Assembly (NCBI GenBank): GCA_965601685.1
Contig: CBFCWI010000001.1
Span: 372,001 to 436,000 of the forward strand
Length of the DNA stretch: 64,000 nucleotides
Direction of reading: 5' to 3'
Source: JANQJD01 sp965601685
Lineage (GTDB): Bacteria; Pseudomonadota; Alphaproteobacteria; Rhodospirillales; Rhodospirillaceae
Part shown: in pieces, positions 45,848 to 55,034 of the stretch
How the letters are laid out: the number at the start of each line of letters is the position of its first letter
Position numbering within the stretch: the stretch's first letter is position 1
Translations under genes and position numbers: made by a program
Notes under the pieces: model-generated
Seen by the model: only the letters and a program-made list of their open reading frames with translations
Told to the model about the DNA's origin: nothing
Databases searched by the model: none

Positions 45848-46966
45848 GTGCCCTATGCTCAGTCTTTAGCTACCATTGAAGAAATTCTCGATGAGGCCCG
45901 TAACGGCCGCATGTTCATTTTGGTCGATGATGAAGACCGCGAGAACGAAGGCGATCTGATGATTCCGGCCCAAATGGTGACGCCTGCTGCCATTAACTTC
46001 ATGGCGAAACACGGCCGTGGTCTTATTTGTCTTGCCCTGACCCGTACCAGAGCCAGGGAGTTAGGCCTGCGGCCTATGACTGATCATAACCTATCACGTC
46101 ATGGCACCGCCTTCACAGTCAGTATTGAAGCCCGCGATGGAGTAACCACAGGAATTTCGGCACCAGACAGGGCTCGGACAATCGCTGTGGCTATTGACCA
46201 GAGCAAGGATAAGAACGATATCACTACCCCAGGCCATGTCTTTCCGCTGATAGCTCGCGATGGGGGCGTGTTGATGCGGACAGGTCATACAGAAGCGGCT
46301 GTGGATATTTCCCGTTTGGCCGGCCTTAACCCCTCTGGTGTGATATGCGAAATTATGAACGACGACGGTACCATGGCCCGCCTGCCGGAACTTGTTGCCT
46401 TTGCTAAACAGCATGGCCTAGGAGTGGGTAAAATTGCCGACTTGATCGCCTATCGCCGGCGGACAGAGAAGTTAGTAGAGCGCAACGTAGAAACCTCTCT
46501 CGATTCTGTTTTTGGTGGAGCGTGGCGAATGATCGTGTATCATAACAAGATTAACTATGCAGAGCATATTGCTCTTGTAAAGGGTAATATATGCGACTCC
46601 TCTGGTCCTGTTATGGTACGTATGCACGCACTGAGTGTTCTTGATGATGTTCTGGGTGAGCAAGGAACAGGGCGGGGGAGTATGCTCCATGCTGCAATGC
46701 AGATGGTTGCCACACACGGTCGCGGGGCAGTAGTGGTACTGCGAGAACCACAGCCGACTGCACTGAGCGAACGAGTACAGGCTCGCAATCAGAACGCCCT
46801 TTTAACAGGAGATCCCTTGCGGGACTATGGAGTTGGCGCTCAGATCCTCCTCGACCTAGGTGTTCATGATATGATTCTTCTCACTAACAATCCTAAGATC
46901 ATCATTGGCCTGAGTGGGTACGGCTTGGCTGTTGTCGGACATCTCCCCATTCATGTTGCTAGCTAG
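45848..46966 (+). CDS. ribB: 3,4-dihydroxy-2-butanone 4-phosphate synthase with degenerate GTP cyclohydrolase II domain (RibBX type)
   Basis: The N-terminal half (about 1-205) is a complete RibB: VDDEDRENEGDLMIPAQ, HGRGLICLALT and TGHTEAAVDISRLAG carry the catalytic acidic residues and His/Thr. The C-terminal half aligns with GTP cyclohydrolase II but lacks its zinc cluster; where C-x10-C-x-C is expected the sequence reads MHALSVLDDVLGEQGTGRG without Cys. The second domain should therefore be inactive as a cyclohydrolase, as in known RibBX proteins, and a separate RibA is needed. GTG at 45848, five bases after the ribE stop, with AAGGA upstream. Confidence 0.92.
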   Translation: MPYAQSLATIEEILDEARNGRMFILVDDEDRENEGDLMIPAQMVTPAAINFMAKHGRGLICLALTRTRARELGLRPMTDHNLSRHGTAFTVSIEARDGVTTGISAPDRARTIAVAIDQSKDKNDITTPGHVFPLIARDGGVLMRTGHTEAAVDISRLAGLNPSGVICEIMNDDGTMARLPELVAFAKQHGLGVGKIADLIAYRRRTEKLVERNVETSLDSVFGGAWRMIVYHNKINYAEHIALVKGNICDSSGPVMVRMHALSVLDDVLGEQGTGRGSMLHAAMQMVATHGRGAVVVLREPQPTALSERVQARNQNALLTGDPLRDYGVGAQILLDLGVHDMILLTNNPKIIIGLSGYGLAVVGHLPIHVAS

Positions 46967-46978
46967 CTGGAGGGGGAG

Positions 46979-47431
46979 ATGGGCGGGATCAATATCCTCA
47001 TCGTGGAAGCGCGCTTCTATGATGATATCACAGATAACCTTGTCAGAGGTGCAGTTGCTACGCTGACTCGTCAAGGGGCCGATTACAAACGTTTGATTCT
47101 TCCTGGGATTCTTGAAATTCCAGCAGCGCTTCACTGTGTCGTACAAGCGATAGAGTGGCGTGTCACCGCTCACCGTTTCGCCGGCTATGTAGTACTCGGC
47201 TGTGCCATACAAGGAGAAACGGATCATTATAAACACGTGAGTCGAGAATCTATGCACGGTGTGCAGAACATTGCGTTGCGACATTCACTGGCCCTTGGCA
47301 ATGGAATCCTAACCTGTCCTACTTATGAACTAGCCAGGCGCCGTTCGGATCCAGTACAGGGTAATCATGGGGGGCGAGCAGCAACGGCTGCCTTGCGGAT
47401 GGTACAGGTCAAAAGGGAGTTTGGGTTGTGA
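46979..47431 (+). CDS. ribH: 6,7-dimethyl-8-ribityllumazine synthase
   Basis: Condenses the RibD and RibB products into lumazine; it forms pentamers or a capsid. It has 150 residues. NILIVEARFYDD is the substrate-binding strand, ILPGILEIPAAL the Phe/Glu loop, and LGCAIQGETDHYKHV carries the catalytic His. The C-terminal part (GNGILTCPTYELARRRSD) departs from the common N-x-E-Q-A form, so the protein is somewhat diverged. GGAGGGGGAG precedes ATG. In relatives nusB follows directly; here a 408-bp spacer follows. Confidence 0.92.
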   Translation: MGGINILIVEARFYDDITDNLVRGAVATLTRQGADYKRLILPGILEIPAALHCVVQAIEWRVTAHRFAGYVVLGCAIQGETDHYKHVSRESMHGVQNIALRHSLALGNGILTCPTYELARRRSDPVQGNHGGRAATAALRMVQVKREFGL

Positions 47432-47839
47432 AAAGTGTTGAAGACATACGCAAGGTGTCAAGGGAAACATTCCTTTTAACCCTGTTTGCCGGATGATCAC
47501 GACTCCTCTGGGTGCTCTCTTTCTCCCAGCTTCCTAGCTCCCATGTGAGGGAACTGGCTATCATGATCGGTACAATCTCTGCTGGTTGTGTCCCCCTGGG
47601 GATATATCTCCTCTTGGCCATGTGCCAGATGGTCTGCGTGCTGGGTTCCATATTCATAAGAATGTACTTCCTTCGCTTGGAATCAGAGGAGAAAATACCG
47701 CTCGATTGTCAAGAATACCAAAGCAGCAACTCATGTTCCGCTCAGCGCTTCTCCTCTCTGCTCGACTCGCCTCACACTTTCTATTAGAAAATATGTTTTT
47801 TTACTATTTTGACTATCATTACTACAATCCGAGGCCGGT
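47432..47839. other. 408-bp spacer after ribH, where nusB is expected
   Basis: No NusB-like sequence and no other gene recognised in any frame. AT-rich from 47785 to 47830, which may be the promoter of the sulfur cluster. Confidence 0.5.
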
Positions 47840-48625
47840 ATGGAGTTCAGCGAAGCGCAAGTGCAGCGTTATGCACGTCATATTCTACTGCCGGAAGTCG
47901 GTGGCATTGGGCAGGCTCGGCTACTGGCAGCGAGAGTGCTGGTGGTCGGGGCTGGCGGTTTAGGGTCACCATTATTACTATATCTAGCAGCAGCTGGTGT
48001 TGGTACTCTCGGTGTAGTCGATAATGATATGGTTGAGCTCTCTAACCTGCAACGACAGATTGCTCATGCTACTGCTATGCTTGGGCATCCTAAGGTGGAT
48101 AGCGCTGCAGCAGCGATACGAGCTCTTAACCCAGAAGTCAAGGTGGAACCATATCAGGTGCGACTCTGCCCTGACAACGCCCTCAATCTGATTAGTCGCT
48201 ACGATGTGGTAGCAGATGGATCAGATAATTTCCAGACGCGCTTTCTAGTGAATGATGCCTGCTTCTTTGCTGGGAAGCCACTTGTGTCGGCTGCTATCCT
48301 GCGTTTTGATGGTCAGCTCGCCACCTTTAGGCCGAGTGGGCCATGTTATCGTTGCCTGTTTCCAGCGCTGCCCCCGCCAGAGCAAGTGCAAGCGTGCACT
48401 GAAGCCGGAGTGCTAGGGGCTGTAACCGGTGTGCTCGGCGCCTTGCAGGCGACTGAGGTCGTGAAAGAGATTCTCTCCATCGGTACCTCCATGGCAGGCG
48501 CGCTGTTGATCTATGATGCCCTCCGCACCACGTTCCGACGTATCAGGGTCAAGCCTGACCCTAGCTGTCCACTGTGTGGCTCTGCGCCTACCCTGCAAGA
48601 TTTGTCCAGTCACAGGAGCCGCTAG
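47840..48625 (+). CDS. MoeB/ThiF-family adenylyltransferase (E1-like)
   Basis: Activates the C-terminus of a ubiquitin-like sulfur carrier (MoaD or ThiS) by adenylation. It has 261 residues. The ATP loop VLVVGAGGLGSPLLLYLAAAG, the DMVELSNLQRQ stretch with conserved Arg, DNFQTRFLVNDAC, the catalytic-Cys region QACTEAGVLGAVTG and two CxxC zinc pairs (CYRCLFP, CPLCG) are present. It lacks a C-terminal rhodanese domain. The choice between molybdopterin and thiamine or other sulfur-transfer roles cannot be made from this sequence. It is followed one base later by the DsrE-like gene. Confidence 0.9.
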   Translation: MEFSEAQVQRYARHILLPEVGGIGQARLLAARVLVVGAGGLGSPLLLYLAAAGVGTLGVVDNDMVELSNLQRQIAHATAMLGHPKVDSAAAAIRALNPEVKVEPYQVRLCPDNALNLISRYDVVADGSDNFQTRFLVNDACFFAGKPLVSAAILRFDGQLATFRPSGPCYRCLFPALPPPEQVQACTEAGVLGAVTGVLGALQATEVVKEILSIGTSMAGALLIYDALRTTFRRIRVKPDPSCPLCGSAPTLQDLSSHRSR

Positions 48626-48626
48626 C

Positions 48627-49043
48627 ATGTCTGCCCCTCCGATTGATAAACTATCCTTAGTAGTATTCTCTGGAGATTTTTCCAGGATTGACTATGCTCT
48701 ACGGTTAGCAAGCGCTGCAGCAGCCGTAAACATCCCTGCAACCCTGTTCTTCACCATGAAGGCTTGCCAGGTCCTGCGCCAACCAGGGATGAACGGCCCA
48801 CCTAACTGGGCGGATATGCAGGGCGGCGGTATGACCTGTGGAGTAGCAGACGGAATTGCGACCTTTGAGGAGGTGCTGACTGCTGCTGTGGCGCTTGGGG
48901 TGCGATTCATCGTCTGTGAAACCGGTCTAAGGGCGGTCGGCTTAATTCCGGCTGACTTGCGCTCTGACATCCCAATCGAGGTGGCGGGCATGGTGACCTT
49001 TCTGGCTGATTCGTCCCGCGATGGGAGTATTGTGTTCATATAG
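48627..49043 (+). CDS. DsrE-family sulfur-relay-like protein
   Basis: Small protein with the DsrE/F-like fold, 138 residues. The start KLSLVVFSGDFSRIDYALRL and the end GLRAVGLIPADLR plus VAGMVTFLADS match the DsrE/peroxiredoxin-like group found in alphaproteobacteria. Cys residues in MKACQV, MTCGVA and FIVCETG could act as persulfide carriers. AGGAG lies 9 bases before ATG at 48627, one base after the MoeB stop, and a CbiX-like gene follows. The context suggests sulfur transfer, possibly linked to siroheme or reduced-sulfur metabolism. Confidence 0.85.
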   Translation: MSAPPIDKLSLVVFSGDFSRIDYALRLASAAAAVNIPATLFFTMKACQVLRQPGMNGPPNWADMQGGGMTCGVADGIATFEEVLTAAVALGVRFIVCETGLRAVGLIPADLRSDIPIEVAGMVTFLADSSRDGSIVFI

Positions 49044-49082
49044 TTGAATCATAGCACTCACCTATTATATAAGGGGGAGTAT

Positions 49083-49970
49083 ATGCAATTTAATATAACG
49101 AAAAATAGTATAGACAGATTCCGCAGGTCTGCTCTTGTGCTGGTCGGACATGGTTCAACACGCACTGCTAATTCCAGTCTACCCACTCGGCACATCGCGG
49201 CAACGCTACGCCAGCGCGCTCTGTTTGCCGAAGTGATAGCCTGTTTCTGGAAGGAAAGGCCTCTCTTACAAGAAGCCCTCACGGTTGTAACCGCCGATGA
49301 GGTCTTTGTAGTGCCCAACTTTTCCGGAGTAGGGTACTGCACTCGTGAGGTCATTCCCCGTGAAATGGGCCTGTCTGGACCACTGACTGAAATGTCCGGT
49401 GCGAACGGGCGTATACGCCGCATTTACTATACGCCTCCAGTTGGTACTCACCCACAGCTAGCTTTATTAGTACACCAATGGGCAGAAGCTGTTGTCACAT
49501 ACTATGATCTCAACCGAGCTAGCCTCTGTTTACTGTTGATTGGACATGGTTCGCGTCGGCCAGGGGGCTCGTCGGAAACTGCAGAGACTCTCGCAGTGAC
49601 ACTGCGCCGCCTATGGGTAGGGAAGGTCTATACCGCTTATCTTGCACAGGAGCCGATGGTAACCTCCTGGGCATCCTTCATCTCTGCGCGGGATATCCTC
49701 GTCGTACCACTTTTGATCGGCATTGGTCTGCACGGCAGCGAAGATTTACCGCCGCTGTTCGGACTCTCAGCGGCCAATCTCACTGCTACGGATCACCTAC
49801 CAACGGCAGAGTCCGCTTTAATGCACGGTAGACGGATTTGGTATTGCCACGGTATCAGCTGTCATCCGGCTATCAACGATATGATTCTTGACCAGGTGAG
49901 GCAGATATCAGAACAGCAAATAGCAACAAGAAAGGAGCTCTCTCCTCCCAGCAAGGATGCTTTCCCGTGA
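49083..49970 (+). CDS. CbiX/SirB-type chelatase-like protein
   Basis: Two-domain member of the sirohydrochlorin chelatase superfamily, 295 residues. Each half starts with the metal/tetrapyrrole His loop: LVLVGHGSTRTANSS and LLLIGHGSRRPGGSS. The second half has VYTAYLAQEPMVTSW and ILVVPLLIGIGLHGSEDLP. It may insert iron or cobalt into sirohydrochlorin for siroheme or cobalamin; which metal cannot be told. ATG at 49083 has AAGGGGGAG upstream; a TTG 39 bases earlier is less likely. It ends the MoeB-DsrE-CbiX unit and converges with the ArsR gene. Confidence 0.83.
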   Translation: MQFNITKNSIDRFRRSALVLVGHGSTRTANSSLPTRHIAATLRQRALFAEVIACFWKERPLLQEALTVVTADEVFVVPNFSGVGYCTREVIPREMGLSGPLTEMSGANGRIRRIYYTPPVGTHPQLALLVHQWAEAVVTYYDLNRASLCLLLIGHGSRRPGGSSETAETLAVTLRRLWVGKVYTAYLAQEPMVTSWASFISARDILVVPLLIGIGLHGSEDLPPLFGLSAANLTATDHLPTAESALMHGRRIWYCHGISCHPAINDMILDQVRQISEQQIATRKELSPPSKDAFP

Positions 49971-50037
49971 ATCCCCACAGAGGCATAACATCGACCGGAA
50001 TTAAGGAAGTATGGCTTGCCGGGAAGCTGTGAAACTT

Positions 50038-50403
50038 TCAGCCCGTGCCAGCAATGTTTGAAGACTCCGCGGCTGTAACGCTAGCGCAACCGTTTCTCTG
50101 ACAATACAAGTCATAGAGCGTTTTAATAATAGTGCTTGCCTCGTTGCCGGCCAGTGAATAGTAAATGGTCTGTGCGGAACGGCGAGTTTGCACAAGATTG
50201 TCGCGACGCAACCTGGCTAAGTGCTGGGACAGCGCTGACTGGCTGAGACCAATCAGTCGTTCCAGTTCTCCCACGGAGCGCTCATCGTGCAGCAATTGAC
50301 AGAGGATCAACAGGCGATGCTCGTTGCTCATCGCTTTCAACAGTGCGCTGGCGCGACGGGCACTCTGTTGCAGCCTTTCCAATTCCATAGCAGCGCTTTC
50401 CAT
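50038..50403 (-). CDS. ArsR-family repressor of BigR/SqrR persulfide-sensor type
   Basis: Winged-helix repressor, 121 residues from ATG at 50403 (GATGGA 6 bases upstream) or 127 from ATG at 50421. The helix-turn-helix is SVGELERLIGLSQSALSQHLARLR and the wing TRRSAQTIYYSL. Two Cys, in LLILCQL and LYDLYC, are 66 residues apart; counted from the longer start they are Cys41 and Cys107, the same positions as the redox pair of SqrR from Rhodobacter capsulatus. They should form a disulfide or polysulfide bridge when reactive sulfur rises. The metal-site motif ELCVCD of arsenic sensors is absent. Confidence 0.88.
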   Translation of the reverse strand: MESAAMELERLQQSARRASALLKAMSNEHRLLILCQLLHDERSVGELERLIGLSQSALSQHLARLRRDNLVQTRRSAQTIYYSLAGNEASTIIKTLYDLYCQRNGCASVTAAESSNIAGTG

Positions 50404-50646
50404 GGTGATTCCATCTCGCATATGTCATACCATTGATGATTACAAATGATACAAGACTACATTCTCAAGAGGATGCTCCTTTCAAGAGTTTATCTATGGT
50501 ATATCATATCAAAAGGCTGTATCGTACTATACTCCTAACGTGCAAAACTCTTCTGAGTCAAACGTGTTCTTCTCGCAGCACGTAGAACCAACTGGCTGAA
50601 CCCTTTATCGGGATTCTTCACACACACGCCTGCTCTCCGCTCCGTA

Positions 50647-53600
50647 TTAACGCTTCGAAGAAGGCTGTCTCTCGAGCATCCCAGCAACGAGTGATAACAG
50701 AGGCGGTAGGATCAAAAGTGTCAGAATCGCTGAGAGGGCCATTCCCCCTAATACTACTGTCCCGAGACCGCGATACAATTCAGTCCCTGTGCCAGGAAGC
50801 ATAGCCAGTGGTAACATGCCGAATAACGTTGTCAGGGTCGTCATGAAAATGGGCCGTAGACGGCTACGGACTGCCGCTTCTATAGCGTTGTTGACCAACA
50901 TAGACTCGGCACGGATATGGTGCAAGGTTTGGTGGACAATCAGGATTGCATTATTCACTACTGTTCCGATCAAAATAACAAATCCTAACAATGTAAGCAT
51001 GTCAAGAGGATAAGACTCCCATAGATTCAGGATGATGAGTCCCATGACTGCTCCGGCTGTTGCCTGTGGAACAGCAATCATAATCAGCAAAGGGTAGATG
51101 AAACTTTCATATAATACTACCATCAAAAGATAACATATACTAACAGCTAATAAAAGTTGCCACATGACAACATCCCAGGCTTCAGTCAACATGTCAACAC
51201 TTCCGGACAAGGCAAGTGTGATTCCGGGAGGTAACCCTTCTGCTCGCAATGTGTCGACAATCTGTTTCTGCACCTGCTCTATACCAGTTTCCAGAGAGAT
51301 GCTCGGTCCCAATCCGATACCTAAGGATACCGTGCGCCGTCGCTCGACATGTAAGATCTCTGTGGGGCCAGCGGTCATTCTTATGTTAGCCAGGGCAGCA
51401 AGTGGTAGAATACGACCGCTGGGTGTTACTATAGGTATTGCATCTAGATCCTGTGTTCTCGTAATATAGTTCTCCGGTCCGCGCAATATCATGGGGATGC
51501 GGTGCCCATCTACAAGGAGTTCATCTATCTGCAAGCCATTGCTACTGAACGCACTCACCGTCTGGCTAAGATTCTGTGCTGTTAGGCCGGCATCAGCGAG
51601 CCGCAATGGGTTAGGCGTGATACGGACCTCTGGCACACCAAGCTCCAGCGCTGACCTCGAATAAGGCATATACCCTTTTTGGGGTGGCAGTCGTTCCTTG
51701 AAGAGTTGACTAGTACGCCGTGCGACTACCAAGATCTGTTTCAAGTCATGGCCGGACACATTGAGGCCAAGACCACCTCCTGTGCTGCCCATACCACCTA
51801 TGCTTTTCAGCAGTGGCGGCTGCATGACGTAGCCTACAGCGCCAGGCTCGTGGTGGATAGCCTCATACAGGAGTGGCCTCAGTTCCGTCGTCCGTCGAGG
51901 ATCTACTGTCGTTATTTCAATAAAGACACCGCCACGGAACGCGCGCAGAAAAAACATCTTTATCTTCGGCAGCCGGGTGAGCTCTGGCCGCAGATTCGCT
52001 CCGCTGGACCATAGAGGGCGCATAGTATCTTCAATAGCATCAGCAATGGCTATTGTGCTGTCTAAGTTGTAACCAGACGGTAACCTAATGTAAACGGACA
52101 TTGCATTGTAAGTGCCATGGGGTAAATAATCAAATGGTGGCAGTAATATCCAGCTTATAAGCCCTAAAATGACTGTTGTGATTATAATTACTAGTATTGA
52201 TAGTAATTTGCTAGTAGAAACACGCTGAATGAAGCCAATGATAAAGGCAACAAACAGCTGAGCTAGCTTATCTACCACAGGAATCTGGATAGGCGGCTTG
52301 CTCGGCATGGCGTCGCCCAGCAGACGACAGGCAAGGGCCGGAATGACCGTGATAGCCACAATTAATGACAACATTACTGTCACTGATAGGGCAATGGCAA
52401 TATCACGGAACACCTGGCCGATTTCCAGTTCTAGAGTGAGAACAGGAATAAAGACCATCACTGTCGTCAGAGCGGAGGCGAGGATAGCACCCCAGACTTG
52501 GACGGTGCCAGTGTATGCGGCATCGATTCGCGACTTTCCTTCCTGTCTCAAGCGAAAGATGTTCTCTAACACCACAATGGCCGCATCTACCACCATACCG
52601 ACAGCAAACGCCATACCGGCCAGGGATATCACATTCAGAGTCCGCCCTAAGAGGGCCATACCGATGAAGGAACCGATGATAGAGACAGGAATCGACAGGA
52701 CAACGATTACAGTAGCAGATAGTGATCGTAGGAATAAGAGCAGAACAACAGACGCTAGGAAGCCACCGATGTAGATGTTTTGCATCACCATATCAATAGC
52801 AGCGTTGATGTAGATGCTCTCGTCATAGCTCAGTTCCAGGAACAGGCCTTCCCGTTTCAGCACATTCTTGTTCAATTCAGTCATGACTGCCCAGATCCCA
52901 CGCATGGTTTGAAGCGCGTTGGCGCTGAGCTCGCGCACAACATATATACTCATCGCTGGTTGTCCAAGGTAGCGAACAACGAAGCGCCACTCCTTATGAG
53001 AGAAAGTAATCTCTGTTGCCACGTCGCCCACCGTAATCCGGCGCATCCTGCCATTTTCTTCAGTGACACGCAGTAGTACGGCTCTCACCTGTTCTGGAGT
53101 CGCTAATTCGCTAGTCATACGCACAACATAGCGACGTTTGCCTTCATCTATTTCACTCACGGAGGCCGCAATATGGGCGCGAGATAGAGCATCTATTACA
53201 TTCTGCACATTCAGGTTGTAGCTAGCGAGAGTGACGGGATCTACTAAGATCTGTAACTCACGTGGTTTCCCTCCGTAAACATCTGCGCTCGCAACACCTG
53301 GCACACGCTCTAGTTGCTCACGTACGACATTGTCGATGAAATCGCCATAAGTGCTGATCGAACGATTGTTACCCGGCATCCGGCTGAGCACGAGAATAGC
53401 CATCGGCTGATCCTCGCTGCTCGCCATCCATAACTTTGGTTGTCCAGCCTCCTTCGGATAGTTACCACTAATTTGCTGCAGCTGATTGGCCGTTCGGAGC
53501 AGAGCGCTGTTCATATCGGTGCCAGCAGAGAATTCAAGGGTGATCGTAGCCATTCCTTTCCGGGCGGCACCGTAGATATTGCGCATGCCAGACAGGCCTT

Positions 53601-53814
53601 TGAGGGCTTCCTCCTGACGTTCGAGGATTTCTCGTTCAATTTCTGCAGGGAAAGCACCAGGCCATCCAGTGGTTACTGTGACAGCAGGCTCATGCACATT
53701 AGGGATCAGCTGAACAGGTATCCGCCATAAGCCTGCTACGCCAAACAGAACAATCATCAAAACTACCGCAACCACGGCAAGCGGGCGTACAATAGAGAGT
53801 CTGATCAGAATCAT
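50647..53814 (-). CDS. RND efflux transporter permease (HAE1/AcrB family)
   Basis: Proton-driven inner-membrane pump subunit, 1055 residues with 12 expected transmembrane helices. Start LIRLSIVRPLAVVAVVLMI, QLIPNVHEPAVTVTTGWPGA, the porter-domain stretch ERVPGVASADVYGG, the TM4 motif AVGMVVDAAIVVLENIFR (one of the two Asp of AcrB is Ala, as in several HAE1 relatives) and the C-terminal GTVVNNAILIVH are seen. Its ATG overlaps the stop of the membrane-fusion gene (ATGA). The substrate is unknown. The outer-membrane channel gene is not in the window. Confidence 0.93.
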   Translation of the reverse strand: MILIRLSIVRPLAVVAVVLMIVLFGVAGLWRIPVQLIPNVHEPAVTVTTGWPGAFPAEIEREILERQEEALKGLSGMRNIYGAARKGMATITLEFSAGTDMNSALLRTANQLQQISGNYPKEAGQPKLWMASSEDQPMAILVLSRMPGNNRSISTYGDFIDNVVREQLERVPGVASADVYGGKPRELQILVDPVTLASYNLNVQNVIDALSRAHIAASVSEIDEGKRRYVVRMTSELATPEQVRAVLLRVTEENGRMRRITVGDVATEITFSHKEWRFVVRYLGQPAMSIYVVRELSANALQTMRGIWAVMTELNKNVLKREGLFLELSYDESIYINAAIDMVMQNIYIGGFLASVVLLLFLRSLSATVIVVLSIPVSIIGSFIGMALLGRTLNVISLAGMAFAVGMVVDAAIVVLENIFRLRQEGKSRIDAAYTGTVQVWGAILASALTTVMVFIPVLTLELEIGQVFRDIAIALSVTVMLSLIVAITVIPALACRLLGDAMPSKPPIQIPVVDKLAQLFVAFIIGFIQRVSTSKLLSILVIIITTVILGLISWILLPPFDYLPHGTYNAMSVYIRLPSGYNLDSTIAIADAIEDTMRPLWSSGANLRPELTRLPKIKMFFLRAFRGGVFIEITTVDPRRTTELRPLLYEAIHHEPGAVGYVMQPPLLKSIGGMGSTGGGLGLNVSGHDLKQILVVARRTSQLFKERLPPQKGYMPYSRSALELGVPEVRITPNPLRLADAGLTAQNLSQTVSAFSSNGLQIDELLVDGHRIPMILRGPENYITRTQDLDAIPIVTPSGRILPLAALANIRMTAGPTEILHVERRRTVSLGIGLGPSISLETGIEQVQKQIVDTLRAEGLPPGITLALSGSVDMLTEAWDVVMWQLLLAVSICYLLMVVLYESFIYPLLIMIAVPQATAGAVMGLIILNLWESYPLDMLTLLGFVILIGTVVNNAILIVHQTLHHIRAESMLVNNAIEAAVRSRLRPIFMTTLTTLFGMLPLAMLPGTGTELYRGLGTVVLGGMALSAILTLLILPPLLSLVAGMLERQPSSKR

Positions 53815-55034
53815 CTGTCGGACTTTCCTTCGCTTTTGCCGCGCTTGTTAAGTAACTTATCTATTAGTTGTACTTTTTGTCCAGGTAATAATCTTTCATT
53901 GCCACGCACCACAACAAGCTCACCAGACTTGAGGCCACTCTCTACCACAAAGCGTCCCCCTACACTTCCACCCAACTGCAGCAGCCGCTGCTTAGCGCGG
54001 CCTTCCTCGATCACAAACACAACACTCTGGTTCTCGCGATGGATAATGGCATCCTTGGATACGGTAGGTACCTTGCTATGATCTCCTACCTGCAGGTGCA
54101 CGACCACGCTCTGGTTGGCAGCCAGCTCAAAATTCGGTAATCTATTAAAGACAAAACGTACCAGCCTGGTTCTTGTTTTAGGATCCTCATCTGGCATGAC
54201 CGCCCGTACAATCGCTGACTTGTCGACTCCAGAGGTCATCTGGACGACTACACCGGTTCCTGGCGTAGCACTCGCTAGGTATTCCACGGCTATATCCGCT
54301 TCTATCTCCATGTTGCAGTCGTTGACCACTTCCATCACATGAGCGCCCGTGGCAATGTAGGAGCCCACCTCGACATAACGGCGGCGCACTACACCGGAGT
54401 AGGGTGCCTTGATATCAGCCTTGGCAAGTTCACCCTCTGCCAGACGCACAGTGGTGAAAGCATGATCAACCGCAGCCCAGGCTGCTTGCGTAGCAGCGCG
54501 TAACCGCTTGACTTCCCCTGCCTTATCTTCGTATTTAGCAAGTGCAAAAGCAGCGGACTGGCGCAGCTTCCCTAACCGCTGTAACTCTACCTCGGCTATG
54601 TGCAAGTGAGCTTCGGCTTCTGTTGCCCGAGCCCGTCTTTCGGTTAGGGTCGCCATCTCGCTTTGCCGTCGCCAACGCAGACCATTAGGGTTAAGCTGTG
54701 CTAGCACCTGCCCCATTGTGACTCTATCTCCAACATCCACTGCCACATGTATGATCGATCCGCTTGTTTCTGCGGAGATTGCACCGGCCTGCAGCGAGAC
54801 GAGCCGTCCTACCACAGGGAGGCTCCGTATCGCTGCTTCTAAGATGACGGCATCGGCAACGACGAGGATCTGCTCCTTGCCGCTGCTGATCGGAGTGGCC
54901 ACAGCCTGATCGGATACAGGGACAAGAGTGCCTCCACACCACACAAGTACCAATGCCAGCAACACCAACGGCGTCCAGCACACTGGACTCATACAGACAG
55001 AAAGAGACCAGAATGTAGTAAAAAGACGCTTCAC
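53811..55034 (-). CDS. RND efflux periplasmic adaptor (membrane-fusion protein)
   Basis: Links the RND pump to an outer-membrane channel. It has 407 residues from GTG at 55034, which has GAGGTGG upstream and is followed by a membrane/signal segment (SPVCWTPLVLLALVLVW). The open frame extends 78 codons further, but that would run into the divergent deacetylase gene. The lipoyl-type domain has AETSGSIIHVAVDVGDRVTMG and IKAPYSGVVRRRYVEVGSYI; a coiled-coil hairpin of about 80 residues lies between (TERRARATEAEAHLHIAEVE region). The beta-barrel and C-terminal domains end at GNERLLPGQKVQLID. It is the first gene of the efflux operon. Confidence 0.9.
   Translation of the reverse strand: MKRLFTTFWSLSVCMSPVCWTPLVLLALVLVWCGGTLVPVSDQAVATPISSGKEQILVVADAVILEAAIRSLPVVGRLVSLQAGAISAETSGSIIHVAVDVGDRVTMGQVLAQLNPNGLRWRRQSEMATLTERRARATEAEAHLHIAEVELQRLGKLRQSAAFALAKYEDKAGEVKRLRAATQAAWAAVDHAFTTVRLAEGELAKADIKAPYSGVVRRRYVEVGSYIATGAHVMEVVNDCNMEIEADIAVEYLASATPGTGVVVQMTSGVDKSAIVRAVMPDEDPKTRTRLVRFVFNRLPNFELAANQSVVVHLQVGDHSKVPTVSKDAIIHRENQSVVFVIEEGRAKQRLLQLGGSVGGRFVVESGLKSGELVVVRGNERLLPGQKVQLIDKLLNKRGKSEGKSDR

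Noticed and set aside
50422..50646. ArsR operator in the 225-bp stretch upstream of the repressor gene
   Set aside because: Several ATAC/GTAT-like fragments occur, but I could not find a clean dyad that stands out from the AT-rich background.
52298..52774. 158-codon frame antisense to the RND permease
   Set aside because: Shadow of the permease gene; rich in residues expected from reverse-complemented hydrophobic codons.
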